Assembly (NCBI RefSeq): GCF_000829695.1
Contig: NZ_BBNN01000015.1
Span: forward strand, 248,001 to 312,000
Reading direction: 5' to 3'
DNA: 64,000 bases
Origin: Streptomyces sp. NBRC 110035
GTDB lineage: Bacteria > Actinomycetota > Actinomycetes > Streptomycetales > Streptomycetaceae
Shown here: positions 27,334 to 36,451 of the stretch, one piece after another
How positions within the stretch are numbered: position 1 is the stretch's first letter
How the letters are laid out: each line of letters starts with the position of its first letter
The notes under the pieces: generated by a model
Databases searched by the model: none
Told to the model about the DNA's origin: nothing
What the model saw: the letters and a program-made list of their open reading frames with translations, nothing else
Position numbers and translations under genes: made by a program

Positions 27334-27978
27334 TCAGCAGCTCTTCTTCGTGGTGGGCGCGGGCTCGGGGGCGTTCAGCGCGGCGAGGGCGCGGTCGGCG
27401 TCCGCCGCGGCCGTCAGCCGGGTGAAGGCGTCGCCGATGATCAGGTCGATCTCGCCGCCCTTGCGGGATGCCTCGGTGCGGCGTTCGGCGTCGGCGAGCT
27501 GGGTGCCGAGCACCGGCAGCGAGGTCCTGAGAGCGGACGCGGGGCCGAGGAGCACCCCGGTGCCCTTGACCTTCTTGTCGTACTCCTTGGCCGCGTTGCC
27601 GACGTCACCGATCGTGAAACCGCGTTTCTCCAGTTCGGCGGCGGTCTTCTTGGCCAGGCCGGACCTGGTCGTGGCGTTGAGGACGTTGACCGTGATCCGG
27701 TCGGGTTCGGGGAGCGCGGCAGTGGGGCTCGGGCGGGGCGAGGGGCTTGCCCCGGTGGTGCAGCCCGCCTTGACGCCGACCGCGGAGGCGGGGTTGCCGC
27801 CGCCGGTGAAGACGTCGAAGAGCTGCAGCGTGCCCCAGCCGGCCACGCCGAGCGCCGCGACGGAGGTGATGGCCAGGACGACGAGCCTGCCGTGGCGTCG
27901 GGGTCGGCGCATCCGCGGGTACTTGTCACCCCGGATCCGGTACTGGCCGCCCATGCCGGGAGGAGTCAGCATGCTCAT
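27334..27978 (-). CDS. LytR C-terminal domain membrane protein
   Basis: 214 residues: a basic cytoplasmic N-terminus, one membrane helix (about 32-53), a Ser/Pro linker and a LytR_C domain beginning near ITVNVLNATTRSGLAKKTAAELEKRGF. This domain is found alone or fused to LCP cell-wall ligases and probably acts at the envelope. The catalytic LCP domain is absent. The start is ATG at 27978. Confidence 0.85.
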   Translation of the reverse strand: MSMLTPPGMGGQYRIRGDKYPRMRRPRRHGRLVVLAITSVAALGVAGWGTLQLFDVFTGGGNPASAVGVKAGCTTGASPSPRPSPTAALPEPDRITVNVLNATTRSGLAKKTAAELEKRGFTIGDVGNAAKEYDKKVKGTGVLLGPASALRTSLPVLGTQLADAERRTEASRKGGEIDLIIGDAFTRLTAAADADRALAALNAPEPAPTTKKSC

Positions 27979-28182
27979 GAGCGCAGCGTAGTGCGCTCCG
28001 ACGACTATGCCTACTAGATGATCATTCGATAGGGCGCAGTCCGACCCGAAAGGGTCAAAGCAGGGGTCCGCAGGGGTGCGTCCGGCAGGGGCGAAGGGCC
28101 CCGCCGGCGTACTGCCGGCACGCGTACGGCCGACGTGGCGTCCGGTGACATGCGTCCGGGCCGCAGGCCGCGGGCGGGGGTG

Positions 28183-28479
28183 TCAGTCCAGTTCGAGGAC
28201 GCGGGCGTGCAGCACCTGGCGCTGCTGGAGCGCCGCCCGTACCGCGCGGTGCAGCCCGTCCTCCAGGTACAGATCGCCCTGCCACTTCACGACGTGCGCG
28301 AAGAGGTCGCCGTAGAAGGTCGAGTCCTCGGCGAGGAGGGTCTCGAGGTCGAGCTGCTGCTTCGTCGTGACGAGCTGATCGAGGCGGACCGGGCGCGGTG
28401 CGACGTCCGCCCACGACCGGGTGCTTTCCCGGCCGTGGTCGGGGTACGGCCGGCCGTTTCCGATGCGCTTGAAGATCAC
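28183..28479 (-). CDS. Conserved small protein, annotated elsewhere as VapB-type antitoxin
   Basis: 98 residues, conserved in actinomycetes. The C-terminal part (YLEDGLHRAVRAALQQRQVLHARVLELD) resembles the DGxHR segment of ParB/Srx-like nucleotide-binding folds more than an AbrB or MazE antitoxin. No toxin gene is adjacent. The antitoxin label should be treated as a database habit, not a function. Confidence 0.65.
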   Translation of the reverse strand: MIFKRIGNGRPYPDHGRESTRSWADVAPRPVRLDQLVTTKQQLDLETLLAEDSTFYGDLFAHVVKWQGDLYLEDGLHRAVRAALQQRQVLHARVLELD

Positions 28480-28564
28480 ACGGGAAGCCTACCGGCCCGG
28501 ACGTTCCGGGCGCAGCCTCCTGGCTGCGGCGGCACGGGCAAGTGCGTACAGATCGTGAACGATT

Positions 28565-29326
28565 TCAGGCAAAGGGGGCTCGTGTGTCCGAATTCGGGTG
28601 CGGCCGGTTCGCGCGCCAGTACCCCAGGGCGTGCATCCGCTGCCTGGGTACGCCCAGTTCCTTGCGCAGGAACGCCGACAGTGTCCGGGTGGTCGCGGTG
28701 TCGCAGGCGACCCAGACGTACGGGTCGGAGTGGGCCCGCAGCAACCCGGGCAGGTCCGCCCGGACCCGCTCGACGAGGTGGGCGCCGGAGCCGAGGCGCG
28801 GGACCTCGCGCACCTCGTGCCGCTCCGGGTCGGCGAGGCAGGGCAGCCCGTCCAGGGCGCCCTCGAACCAGAGGGTCGCCGGTGCGGATCCCAGGGCGCC
28901 CAGCAGGGAGTTGATCGCCGGGAGGGAGGCCGGGTCACCCACCGCGAAGACGTGCGAGGGGGCGGGGCGGGGCGCGTCGAAGCCCGTGCCCTGCACGGTC
29001 GCCCCGATGGTGTCCCCGGGCTTCGCCGCCCGCGCCCAGTCGCTGGCGCACCCCTCGTGCAGGGCGAACTCCAGGCCGAAGGTGCCGGCCGCCGGGTCGG
29101 GGTCGACCAGGGTGTACGCCCGCTGGTGCGGTGTGCCCGCGTTGTCGAACCACAGCCGCACCCACATCGTCGGGTGGACGCCGGTCGCGGCGAGCATGCC
29201 GCCGTCGGTGAAGCGCAGCCGCCGGTAGTCGGGGGTGACGTCCTCGGCGTGCGTCACCGTGAACTCGAAGTCCTTGGCGCGCATCAGTCTGAGGAGCGCG
29301 CCCTCCCAACCCCGCCCCTGCCCCAT
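28565..29326 (-). CDS. Siderophore-interacting protein (FAD-binding ferric-siderophore reductase)
   Basis: 253 residues. The N-terminal FAD-binding barrel contains RAYTLVDPDP (RxYT-type motif) and the C-terminal SIP domain contains DTATTRTLSAFLRKELG. The family reduces imported ferric siderophores in the cytoplasm to release Fe2+. ATG at 29326 is preferred (GAGAGGTG upstream) over an in-frame GTG at 29359. It is divergent from the acylase gene, with a DmdR-type iron box between them. Confidence 0.9.
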   Translation of the reverse strand: MGQGRGWEGALLRLMRAKDFEFTVTHAEDVTPDYRRLRFTDGGMLAATGVHPTMWVRLWFDNAGTPHQRAYTLVDPDPAAGTFGLEFALHEGCASDWARAAKPGDTIGATVQGTGFDAPRPAPSHVFAVGDPASLPAINSLLGALGSAPATLWFEGALDGLPCLADPERHEVREVPRLGSGAHLVERVRADLPGLLRAHSDPYVWVACDTATTRTLSAFLRKELGVPRQRMHALGYWRANRPHPNSDTRAPFA

Positions 29327-29366
29327 CGTCCGTTCACCTCTCGCGTACGATTCCGTCACGGCTTAC

Positions 29367-29385
29367 TTAGGGGAGCCTAACCTAA
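29367..29385. promoter_or_regulatory. DmdR/IdeR-type iron box
   Basis: The minus strand reads TTAGGTTAGGCTCCCCTAA, which matches the actinobacterial iron-box consensus TTAGGTTAGGCTAACCTAA at 17 of 19 positions. It lies between the divergent siderophore-interacting and acylase genes and should repress one or both when iron is sufficient. Confidence 0.88.
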
Positions 29386-29402
29386 AATGAAGGGGGGCCA
29401 CA

Positions 29403-31661
29403 GTGGCCGGCGAGATCTTCCGGGACGCCTGGGGCATTCCGCATCTGCGTGCGGGTGACGCCGTCGAACTCGCCCGTGTCCAGGGCCGGGTCACCGCCCT
29501 CGACCGGGCCTGGCAGCTGGAGACCGAACGGCACCGGGCGCAGGGCACCTCGGCGTCCTTCCTCGGCCCCGAGGCCCTGCCCTGGGACCGTTTCGCCCGC
29601 CGTGTCCGCCTGGCCGACACGGCCCGCCGCTGCCTCGCCGCACTGGACCGGCGGGACCCGGAGACGGGGCGGTGGCTCCGGGCGTACGTGGAGGGGGTCA
29701 ACGAGGGGCTGGCCGCGGCGACGGCCCCGGGTGCTTCCCGCCCCGCGGCCCCCGAGTTCGCCCGTGTCGCCCTCGCGCCCGGCCGTTGGGAGCCCTGGAC
29801 GCCGCTCGCGGTCTGGCTCGCCGCGCACATCCTGTTCGCCGGGTTCCCCGCGAAGCTCTGGCGCGAGCAGGTCGTGGAGCGGCTCGGGCCGGACGCCGTG
29901 GGGCTGTTCGCCGCCGACGGCCCCGGCACCTCCGGAAGCAACGGCTGGCTGGTCGCCGGGGAGCGGACGGTGACCGGGCAGGCGGTGATCGCTGGGGACC
30001 CGCACCGCTTCATCGAGGACCCCGGCGTCTACCAGCAGATCCACCTGTCCTGCCCGGAGTTCGACGTCGTCGGCCTCGCCGTGCCCGGCGTCCCCGGCAT
30101 CGCCCACTTCGGCCACACCGGCACGGTCGCCTGGGCGATCACCAACGCCATGGCCGACTACCAGGACCTCTACCGGGAGCGGTTGCGCCGCACCGGCGCG
30201 GGTGTGGAGGCGCTCGGCCCGGACGGCGTCTGGCACCGGGCCGCCCGGCACACCGAGACCATCGAGGTCGCCGGCGAGGACCCGGTCGGGGTCGAGGTGA
30301 TCGAGACCGCCCGGGGGCCGGTGATCATCGGTGGCCCCGAGGGCCTCGACGACGGGGTGCCCGAGCCCGGCGCGCCCCCGGTCGCCGTCGCCCTGCGCTA
30401 CCCGCCCCGCGTCACCGGTGACCTGGGCTTCAGTGCCCTGCTGCCGCTGCTGCGGGCCCGCCGGGTCGCCGACGTGGACCGGGCCGTCGACCGGTGGGCC
30501 GAGCCGGTCAACGTGGTCCAGGCCGCCGACACCGAGGGCGGCACCCTGCACCGGGTGGCCGGCCGGGTGCCGGTCCGGGCCGAGGCCAACCGGATCCGTC
30601 CGGTGCCGGCGTGGGAGCCCGGTCACGACTGGGACGGCTGGCACGAGTCGCCGCGCGCCGGACTGGCCGACGGCGTCGCCGTGATGGCGAACCAGCGCGG
30701 CCCGGCGGCCCCGCTCGGCGTCGAGTTCGCCGCGCCGCACCGTGCCGACCGTATCGCCGCGCTGCTCGCACGGCGGGACCGCTGGTCGGCCGCCGGGATG
30801 CCCGCCCTCCACACGGACACCCACCTCGCCTCCGCCGCCGCCCTCCTCGATCACGCCGCCGCCCTCGACGGCCTGACCGGTGCGGCGGCCGGCCTGCGCG
30901 ACCGGCTGCTGGCCTGGGACCGGCACATGGACGCGTACAGCGCCGGTGCGGCGCTGTACGCGGCGGTGCGCGGCGCGCTCGTACGGCGGTTGGCGGCGCA
31001 CCCCGCGTTCGCCGGGCTGACCTCGCCCCCGGCCTACCCGGAGGTGTTCCAGCCCTGGCTCGCGCTGGTACCGCGGATCGGCTACGCGCTCGAACACCTC
31101 CTGGACGCGAAGGAGCTGTACGGCATCGACCGACCGGCGGCGGTACGCGCGGCGCTGGAGGAGGTGGCCGCCCGGCACCCGGCCGGCACCCCGGCCGGCA
31201 CCCCGGCCGGCACCCCGGCCGGCACCCCGGGCGGCACCTGGGGCGACACCCACCGGCTGGCGCCCTGGCGGGCCCTGCCGCCCACGACGCCGTACGACGA
31301 ACCCGCGCTCTCCGGCGACCACGACTGCGTGCTGTGCACCTCCTCCGTACCCGGTCTCACCGACCTCGCGGCGCGCGGTCCGGCCGCCCGTTACGTCTGG
31401 GACCTGGCCCGCCGCGAGGACAGCCGCTGGGTGGTGCCGCTCGGTGCCTCGGGCGTCCCCGGCTCGCCCCACCACCGCGACCAGCTGCCGCTGTGGCTCG
31501 CGGGGGACCTGGTTCCGGTCGTCACCGACTGGGACGGGCTCCGCAGGGAGGACGTGGTCCGAACCCCGCGGGGGGAGACCGGACAGGCCGGGAAGCGCGA
31601 AGAGCGCGAAGAGGAAGAACGCGAAGAGACCGATGAGCTTCAGGAGGAGACCGATGCCTGA
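29403..31661 (+). CDS. Penicillin acylase-family Ntn hydrolase
   Basis: 752 residues from GTG at 29403 with AAGGGGGG upstream. The family consists of precursors cleaved autocatalytically so that a Ser becomes the N-terminal nucleophile of the beta chain. That Ser is seen in GTSGSNGWLVAG (around residue 180), followed by GDPHR and FGHTGTVAWAITNA. No signal peptide is visible, so it is probably cytoplasmic. An in-frame AGTP repeat occurs near residue 595. The iron box and neighbours suggest a siderophore-related acyl substrate, as known for PvdQ in pyoverdine maturation. The stop overlaps the next gene. Confidence 0.85.
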   Translation: MAGEIFRDAWGIPHLRAGDAVELARVQGRVTALDRAWQLETERHRAQGTSASFLGPEALPWDRFARRVRLADTARRCLAALDRRDPETGRWLRAYVEGVNEGLAAATAPGASRPAAPEFARVALAPGRWEPWTPLAVWLAAHILFAGFPAKLWREQVVERLGPDAVGLFAADGPGTSGSNGWLVAGERTVTGQAVIAGDPHRFIEDPGVYQQIHLSCPEFDVVGLAVPGVPGIAHFGHTGTVAWAITNAMADYQDLYRERLRRTGAGVEALGPDGVWHRAARHTETIEVAGEDPVGVEVIETARGPVIIGGPEGLDDGVPEPGAPPVAVALRYPPRVTGDLGFSALLPLLRARRVADVDRAVDRWAEPVNVVQAADTEGGTLHRVAGRVPVRAEANRIRPVPAWEPGHDWDGWHESPRAGLADGVAVMANQRGPAAPLGVEFAAPHRADRIAALLARRDRWSAAGMPALHTDTHLASAAALLDHAAALDGLTGAAAGLRDRLLAWDRHMDAYSAGAALYAAVRGALVRRLAAHPAFAGLTSPPAYPEVFQPWLALVPRIGYALEHLLDAKELYGIDRPAAVRAALEEVAARHPAGTPAGTPAGTPAGTPGGTWGDTHRLAPWRALPPTTPYDEPALSGDHDCVLCTSSVPGLTDLAARGPAARYVWDLARREDSRWVVPLGASGVPGSPHHRDQLPLWLAGDLVPVVTDWDGLRREDVVRTPRGETGQAGKREEREEEEREETDELQEETDA
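31181..31232. repeat. 12-bp tandem repeat in the acylase gene
   Basis: Four consecutive copies of CCGGCCGGCACC and a degenerate fifth encode AGTP repeats near the acylase C-terminus. Confidence 0.8.
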
Positions 31662-32310
31662 CCCGTCCGCCCCGTCCGCCCCGTCCGCCCCGTCCGCCCC
31701 GTCCGACCGGTACGCCTCCCGGGTGGCCGTTCACGAGCACGTGGCCGACGGCTTCGGCTCCGTACGCGTGCTGCCGCTCGACCCGTCGGCGGACGCGCCC
31801 GTACTGCACCACTGGGTGAGCGGCGAACGGGCCTTCTTCTGGGGCATGAACGGCCTCACCGAGCAGCAGGTGGCCGAGATCTACGCCCATATGGACACGC
31901 TCGACACCCACCACGCGTACCTCGTCGTCAAGGACGGCGAGCCGGCCGCGCTGCTCCAGACGTACGAGCCGGAGGCCGACCGGGTCGGCGACTGCTACTC
32001 CGTCGAGCCCGGCGACATCGGCGTCCACCTGCTGCTCGCTCCGGCCGGCCCGGAGGGGGTGCGTTCCGGGTGGACCGCCGGGCTGGTGGCCGTGCTCATG
32101 GGGTTCGTCCTGCTGGGCCTGGACCGCAGGCGCGTGGTGGTCGACCCGGACGTGGCCAACGGGAAGGCGGTCGCCCGCTTCCTGCGGCAGGGTTTCACGG
32201 CCGGCCCCGAGGTCGTCCTGCCCGAGATCGACCTGCCGGACGTGTACCTGCCGGAGAAGAAGGCCCGCCTCGCCTTCCTCACCCGGGAGGCGGCCTTCGG
32301 TGACAGGTGA
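31654..32310 (+). CDS. GNAT acetyltransferase of the siderophore-biosynthesis (IucB/AlcB) type
   Basis: 218 residues. ATG at 31654 lies within the end of the acylase gene with CAGGAGGAG upstream. After a PSA-repeat leader, the domain shows the family signature HHWVSGERAFFWGMNG, then RVVVDPDVANGKAVARFLRQGF. This family acylates hydroxylamine groups in hydroxamate siderophores or transfers acyl groups in related metabolites. The coupling to the acylase and the shared iron box suggest a small siderophore tailoring or recycling unit. Confidence 0.82.
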   Translation: MPDPSAPSAPSAPSAPSDRYASRVAVHEHVADGFGSVRVLPLDPSADAPVLHHWVSGERAFFWGMNGLTEQQVAEIYAHMDTLDTHHAYLVVKDGEPAALLQTYEPEADRVGDCYSVEPGDIGVHLLLAPAGPEGVRSGWTAGLVAVLMGFVLLGLDRRRVVVDPDVANGKAVARFLRQGFTAGPEVVLPEIDLPDVYLPEKKARLAFLTREAAFGDR

Positions 32311-32419
32311 TGCGGACCGGCCCGGCGGACCGTCGTTCCGCCGGGTGGTGAGCATTTCGCGCCTGACACCCGTACCTACCTGAAGCCGGATGGCCGGATG
32401 GCCGGGAGGTGGGAACGAC

Positions 32420-34474
32420 GTGCAGCGACGGCGCGGTGGGGCGGCGGGCGATGTCGGGCGGGGTGCGGGACCCGGGGCGACGGGCCGCGGAGTGACGAGC
32501 TCCGGAACCCGGCGACTTCAGGGGCTGGTGCTGCTGGGCACCGTGCTGGTGCTGCTCCTCCTCGGCGGTGCGGGCCCGGCGAGCGCCCACGCGGCGCTCC
32601 GCGGAGCCGACCCCGAGGACGGAAGCGTCGTCCGGTCCGCCCCCCGGCACGTCACCCTGACCTTCACGGAGTCCGTCGCCCTGCTCGACGACTCCTTCCG
32701 GATCTACAGCCCCGACAACCACCGGGTGCCGCTGGGCGAGCCGGAGCACGCCGACGGCAGGTCCGACACCGCACGCGTCGGCCTGCCCGACGGGCTCGAC
32801 GACGGCACCTACACGGTCGCCTGGCGGGTGGTCTCCGCGGACAGCCACCCCGTCTCCGGCGCCTTCACCTTCTCCATCGGCGAACCCTCGCCCACCGCAG
32901 CCGCGGTGCCCGCGCCCCCGGCGGAGCACCCGGTCACCGCGAGCCTCTACGACACCGGCCGTTATCTCGCGTACATCGCCGCCGCGCTGCTCATCGGTAC
33001 GGTGGCGTTCGCGGCCCTGTGCCGGCCGCCGGACACCGCCCCGCTGCGGATGCCGCTCGTCACGGGCTGGTGGACGCTGTCGGCGTCGACCGTGGTCCTC
33101 CTCGTCCTGCGGGCTCCGTACGAGAACGGCACGTCCCCGGCGACCGCGTTCGACCTCGCGGCCTTCACCGGCGTCCTCACCGAGCGGCCGGGCATCGCGC
33201 TGCTGACCCGGGCCGCCCTGCTGGTGCTGACGGCGGCGCTCCTCCTGCGCCTGCGCCGCCCGCCCCTGCCGCGGCGGGGCCACGGTGGGCCGGACGACCC
33301 GACACCGCCGGCCCGGCTCGCCGCGGGTACCGTCCTGGCCGTCGCCCTCGCGTTGACGTGGGCGTCGGCCGAGCACGCCTCGGCCGGTATCCAGGTCCCG
33401 CTGGCGATGACGTCGTCCGTGCTGCACCTGCTGGCGACGGCCTGCTGGCTCGGTGGCCTCACGGCCCTGCTCATCGTCCTGTTCCGCGCCGGCACCCCGC
33501 CGCCCGTCGCCACGGTCACCCGTTTCTCCCGCCTCGCCTTCCTCTCGGTGACGGTCCTCGTCGTCACCGGCGTCTACCAGTCCTGGCGGGGCCTCGGCTC
33601 CTGGTCGGCGCTCGCGGACTCGTCGTACGGGAGGACCCTGACCGTCAAGCTCGTGATGACGGCCGCGCTGCTGCTCGCGGCGGGCCTGTCCCGCCGCCTG
33701 ACGCTCCGCCTGGCGACGGCGGCTTCGGCAGCCGCGGGTACAGCCGCGGACGCGGATACGGAGAAGTCCGCGGGAAGGGCCTCGGCGGCCGTGCGGGAGC
33801 GGATCCCGGAACTGGTGGCCTCCGCCACTCCGGACAAGCCGTCGCCGGTCGCCCCCACGCAGCCCGCCGCCCCCGCACGGCCCGCCCCGGACGACGGCCC
33901 CCCGGGTTTCCGCCCGCCCGCTCCGGACCCGTCCGGGGTGCCCGGCCCCGACGACCCGTCCCTCGACCGCCATCGCCGCGCCCTGCGCGTCTCCGTGCTG
34001 GTGGAAGCGGCGGTGGCGGTCGTGGTGCTGCTGGTCACGACGGTGCTGACCAGTACCCTCCCGTCCCGGGCCGAGGCCGAGGCCGAGGCGGCAGCGACGG
34101 AGGCGGGGGCGGCCCCGGTCGCCGGGCTGCCCGCGGCGACGGTGGTCACGATCCCGTACGCCATCGACGTCCCCGGCGGGAAGGGCGGCGTGCAGATCAC
34201 CCTGGACCCGGGCCGGGTGGGCGAGAACGGCATCCAGGCGGTGGCGTTCGACTCCGCCGGTGCCCTGGACTCGGTCCCGGAACTCCGCCTCTCCTTCACC
34301 CTCGCCGAGAAGGACATCGGCCCGATCGACGCGGGCCTGACCGACCGCGGCGGCTACTGGGCCACCAGCGACCTCACCCTCCCCCTGCCGGGCACCTGGA
34401 CGATGAAGGCGACGATCAGGGTCTCGGAGGTGGACCAGGTGACCGAGTCCCATTCCGTGCGCATCGAGCCCTGA
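32420..34474 (+). CDS. Copper resistance CopC-CopD fusion protein
   Basis: 684 residues. A signal peptide ends at SAHA, leaving the mature His typical of CopC, followed by the CopC beta domain (about 55-165; HVTLTFTES, SADSHPVSGAFTFSI). About eight membrane helices of CopD come next, with conserved His in ASAEHAS. After a disordered Pro-rich loop and a last helix there is a C-terminal YtkA/FixH-like domain. It is likely a copper importer or handler at the membrane. GTG at 32420 is preferred (GGGAGGTGGG upstream) over ATG at 32390. Confidence 0.87.
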   Translation: MQRRRGGAAGDVGRGAGPGATGRGVTSSGTRRLQGLVLLGTVLVLLLLGGAGPASAHAALRGADPEDGSVVRSAPRHVTLTFTESVALLDDSFRIYSPDNHRVPLGEPEHADGRSDTARVGLPDGLDDGTYTVAWRVVSADSHPVSGAFTFSIGEPSPTAAAVPAPPAEHPVTASLYDTGRYLAYIAAALLIGTVAFAALCRPPDTAPLRMPLVTGWWTLSASTVVLLVLRAPYENGTSPATAFDLAAFTGVLTERPGIALLTRAALLVLTAALLLRLRRPPLPRRGHGGPDDPTPPARLAAGTVLAVALALTWASAEHASAGIQVPLAMTSSVLHLLATACWLGGLTALLIVLFRAGTPPPVATVTRFSRLAFLSVTVLVVTGVYQSWRGLGSWSALADSSYGRTLTVKLVMTAALLLAAGLSRRLTLRLATAASAAAGTAADADTEKSAGRASAAVRERIPELVASATPDKPSPVAPTQPAAPARPAPDDGPPGFRPPAPDPSGVPGPDDPSLDRHRRALRVSVLVEAAVAVVVLLVTTVLTSTLPSRAEAEAEAAATEAGAAPVAGLPAATVVTIPYAIDVPGGKGGVQITLDPGRVGENGIQAVAFDSAGALDSVPELRLSFTLAEKDIGPIDAGLTDRGGYWATSDLTLPLPGTWTMKATIRVSEVDQVTESHSVRIEP

Positions 34475-35356
34475 GCAGCAGGGACCTGACACGACACCCG
34501 TCGGTTTCTTCGTGTGCGGCGGCCGGGGCGGCGGTGGTGACCGCGGTGGTGACTGCCGCGTCGACTCCGGGCCGGGGGCGCCCGCGGAGCCGGGAGCGGG
34601 TGCGGGGCCGCCTTCGCCGAGGCCGTACGGCGGTCGTGGAACGTGTGCGGGAGGCGCGGTGCGCACCGTGCTCGCCGGCCTCCGCCGGCGCCTCGGGGCC
34701 ACCGGGCCGGGCCGATGCCCCGCGTGCGGCAGGGAGATGCCGAGGACCCCGGCGGCCGCTCGGCGGTCCGGGGTCCTGTCGTGCCTGGTCACGCGGTTGC
34801 GGGCCAGGGCCTGCGGCGGAAGCGTCGTCGTCCGCAGGGCGGCCGTGCGGCGTCACGGGGGTCCCCCTGCTCGAGCGAAGCCGAGAGGCTGGGGGAGCGT
34901 GCTCGGGGCGTGCCGTCCGGAAGCCCTCGTACCGGGCGGGCGTGTCCGGGCTTTCGTCCGGTGCGGCGGGAGTGCCTGCCGGGCGTCGCACGGCAGGCGT
35001 CACGCTCGCCCCAGGTCCTAGCGTGCCCTGCGGCGGGGCGCACCCGTGTTCAGGTCGGGGAAGGGCGACGTCCCCGCATCCTCGAACGGGAAGGTCTCGT
35101 CCTCCCCGAAGTCCGGGGCCTGGAAGGGATCCGCCGCCGGAGGTGGCGATGCCGCGGTGGTCCGACGCGGTGCCCCTTCCGGGGCGGAGAACAGCGAGGT
35201 CGGTTCGATGGGAGGTCTCCGATTCGATGCGGGGCCGTGAATGGGTCTGGCATGTCGTGACCGGGCCCGGCGGTCCTGGAGCCGTGGTGAAGGCTGTGAC
35301 GCAGGTCGCAGCGGCACCTTCGGCTCCTGCTGCGGCTACGGGTGCGGCTGGTACTG
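34475..35356. other. Long gap with a dispersed palindrome and possible relic
   Basis: 882 bases without a confident gene. It holds the dispersed palindromic repeat at 34859 and a possible minus-strand coding relic (35021-35220; ending DLNTGAPRRRAR) that has no in-frame start close to its coding-like part. It may be the tail of a lost gene. Confidence 0.45.
34859..34898. repeat. Dispersed Streptomyces palindromic repeat
   Basis: The element GTCCCCCTGCTCGAGCGAAG and its complement-like right half (GCTGGGGGAGC) form an imperfect hairpin. I recall near-identical elements in many intergenic regions of Streptomyces genomes. Confidence 0.7.
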
Positions 35357-35578
35357 CTACAGCTTGCTCATCTTGGCGTACGGGCTCAGGATCCGCTGCT
35401 GCGCCGAACCGAAATCCACGAGTACCGCGATTCCGTCCTCGATGCCGATCACCCGGCCGAGACCGTACATGTCGTGCGTGACCTGGTCGCCCACGGCGAA
35501 GTGCTTGGGCGGAGGCGCGACCGGGGCTTTGAAGGGGCTGGTGGGCAGAATGCGCTTCGGTGCAAGTGGCTTTGTCAT
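35357..35578 (-). CDS. Stand-alone PcrA-Tudor/CarD-like small protein
   Basis: 73 residues. A basic Pro-rich leader is followed by HFAVGDQVTHDMYGLGRV and IAVLVDFGSAQQRILSP. The GDxVTHDxxGxGxV...DFG pattern is that of the C-terminal Tudor-like domain of PcrA/UvrD helicases and the CarD-RID fold, which contact RNA polymerase. There is no helicase portion. The gene is divergent from a small ATPase gene with 82 bases between starts. A role in binding RNA polymerase is inference only. Confidence 0.7.
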   Translation of the reverse strand: MTKPLAPKRILPTSPFKAPVAPPPKHFAVGDQVTHDMYGLGRVIGIEDGIAVLVDFGSAQQRILSPYAKMSKL

Positions 35579-35660
35579 TGTCACCAGTATGGGCCTGCGG
35601 GCGCCGCTTGCTACCGTCGTCCACGGTCCACTACTCCCGGCTCCATGGGAAACTCGGGGT

Positions 35661-36374
35661 GTGATCGTCGAACGTGCGTACGTATCCGGTGTCCCGTCCG
35701 ACGGGGACGAGGGGAAATGGCCCTGGTCCGTGCCCTGTGTGCGGGGGCTCGTGGCGGACGGTCTGCGCCTCACCGCGCCGGTGACCTATCTGGTCGGTGA
35801 GAACGGCTCGGGCAAGTCGACGCTGGTCGAGGCCCTCGCCGAAGGCTTCGGTCTGGACTCCTGGGGCGGTTCGCACGACTGGCGCTATGCCACGCACCGC
35901 CCGAAGTCGGTGCTGGGCGAGCGGATCCGCTTCGACGCGGCGCCGCGCGGGCGCCACATGCTGGGCAGCTGGCGTGCCCGCAAGGGTTTCTTCCTGCGCG
36001 CCGAGACGGCGCTGGACGCGCTGGACCGGGAAGGGTTCGCACCGGATTCGGTCAGCCACGGCGAGGGCTTCCTCGCGGCGTTCCGGGGAAAGTTCCTCCA
36101 TCCCGGCCTGTACGTGATGGACGAGCCGGAGGCGGCGCTGTCGTTCACGTCGTGCCTGGAACTGCTCGGCCACATCGACCAGTTGGTGAAGCGCGGTGGC
36201 CAGGTCGTCTGCGCCACGCACTCTCCGCTGCTGACCGCCCTGCCCGGCGCGGACATCGTCGAGGTCGGCGACCACGGCATGCGCCGGACGGCCTGGGACG
36301 AACTCGCCCTGGTCGAGCACTGGCGCCGCTATCTGGCCGACCCGCGCTCCTGCCTGCGGCACGTCCTGGACTGA
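35661..36374 (+). CDS. AAA-family (ABC/SMC-type) ATPase
   Basis: 237 residues. Walker A is GENGSGKST, the signature-like region is SHGEGFLAAF, Walker B is LYVMDEPEAALS, and a switch His is in CATHSPLL. This is the compact family of cytoplasmic ABC-type ATPases without membrane partners (AAA_21/AAA_23-like), some of which accompany defence or DNA-repair proteins. The start is GTG at 35661. No nuclease or transporter partner is adjacent. Confidence 0.82.
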   Translation: MIVERAYVSGVPSDGDEGKWPWSVPCVRGLVADGLRLTAPVTYLVGENGSGKSTLVEALAEGFGLDSWGGSHDWRYATHRPKSVLGERIRFDAAPRGRHMLGSWRARKGFFLRAETALDALDREGFAPDSVSHGEGFLAAFRGKFLHPGLYVMDEPEAALSFTSCLELLGHIDQLVKRGGQVVCATHSPLLTALPGADIVEVGDHGMRRTAWDELALVEHWRRYLADPRSCLRHVLD

Positions 36375-36451
36375 GCGCTAAGGGCCCCGCCGTCCGCCGT
36401 CCGGGACGGCGGTTCCGTCCGACGGGGCCCGCGAGGCCGCGGTGCGGCGGG

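Noticed and set aside
28183..28479. Toxin-antitoxin module
   Set aside because: No toxin gene is adjacent, and the sequence is more like a ParB-type DGxHR fold than a DNA-binding antitoxin.
32279..34792. An 837-codon minus-strand frame
   Set aside because: It is antisense to the CopC-CopD gene, which has a signal peptide and conserved domains; the antisense product is Arg/Gly-rich noise.
35018..35317. Possible 99-residue minus-strand protein
   Set aside because: The last 60 codons look coding-like, but the only start is far upstream without a ribosome site; treated as a possible relic.
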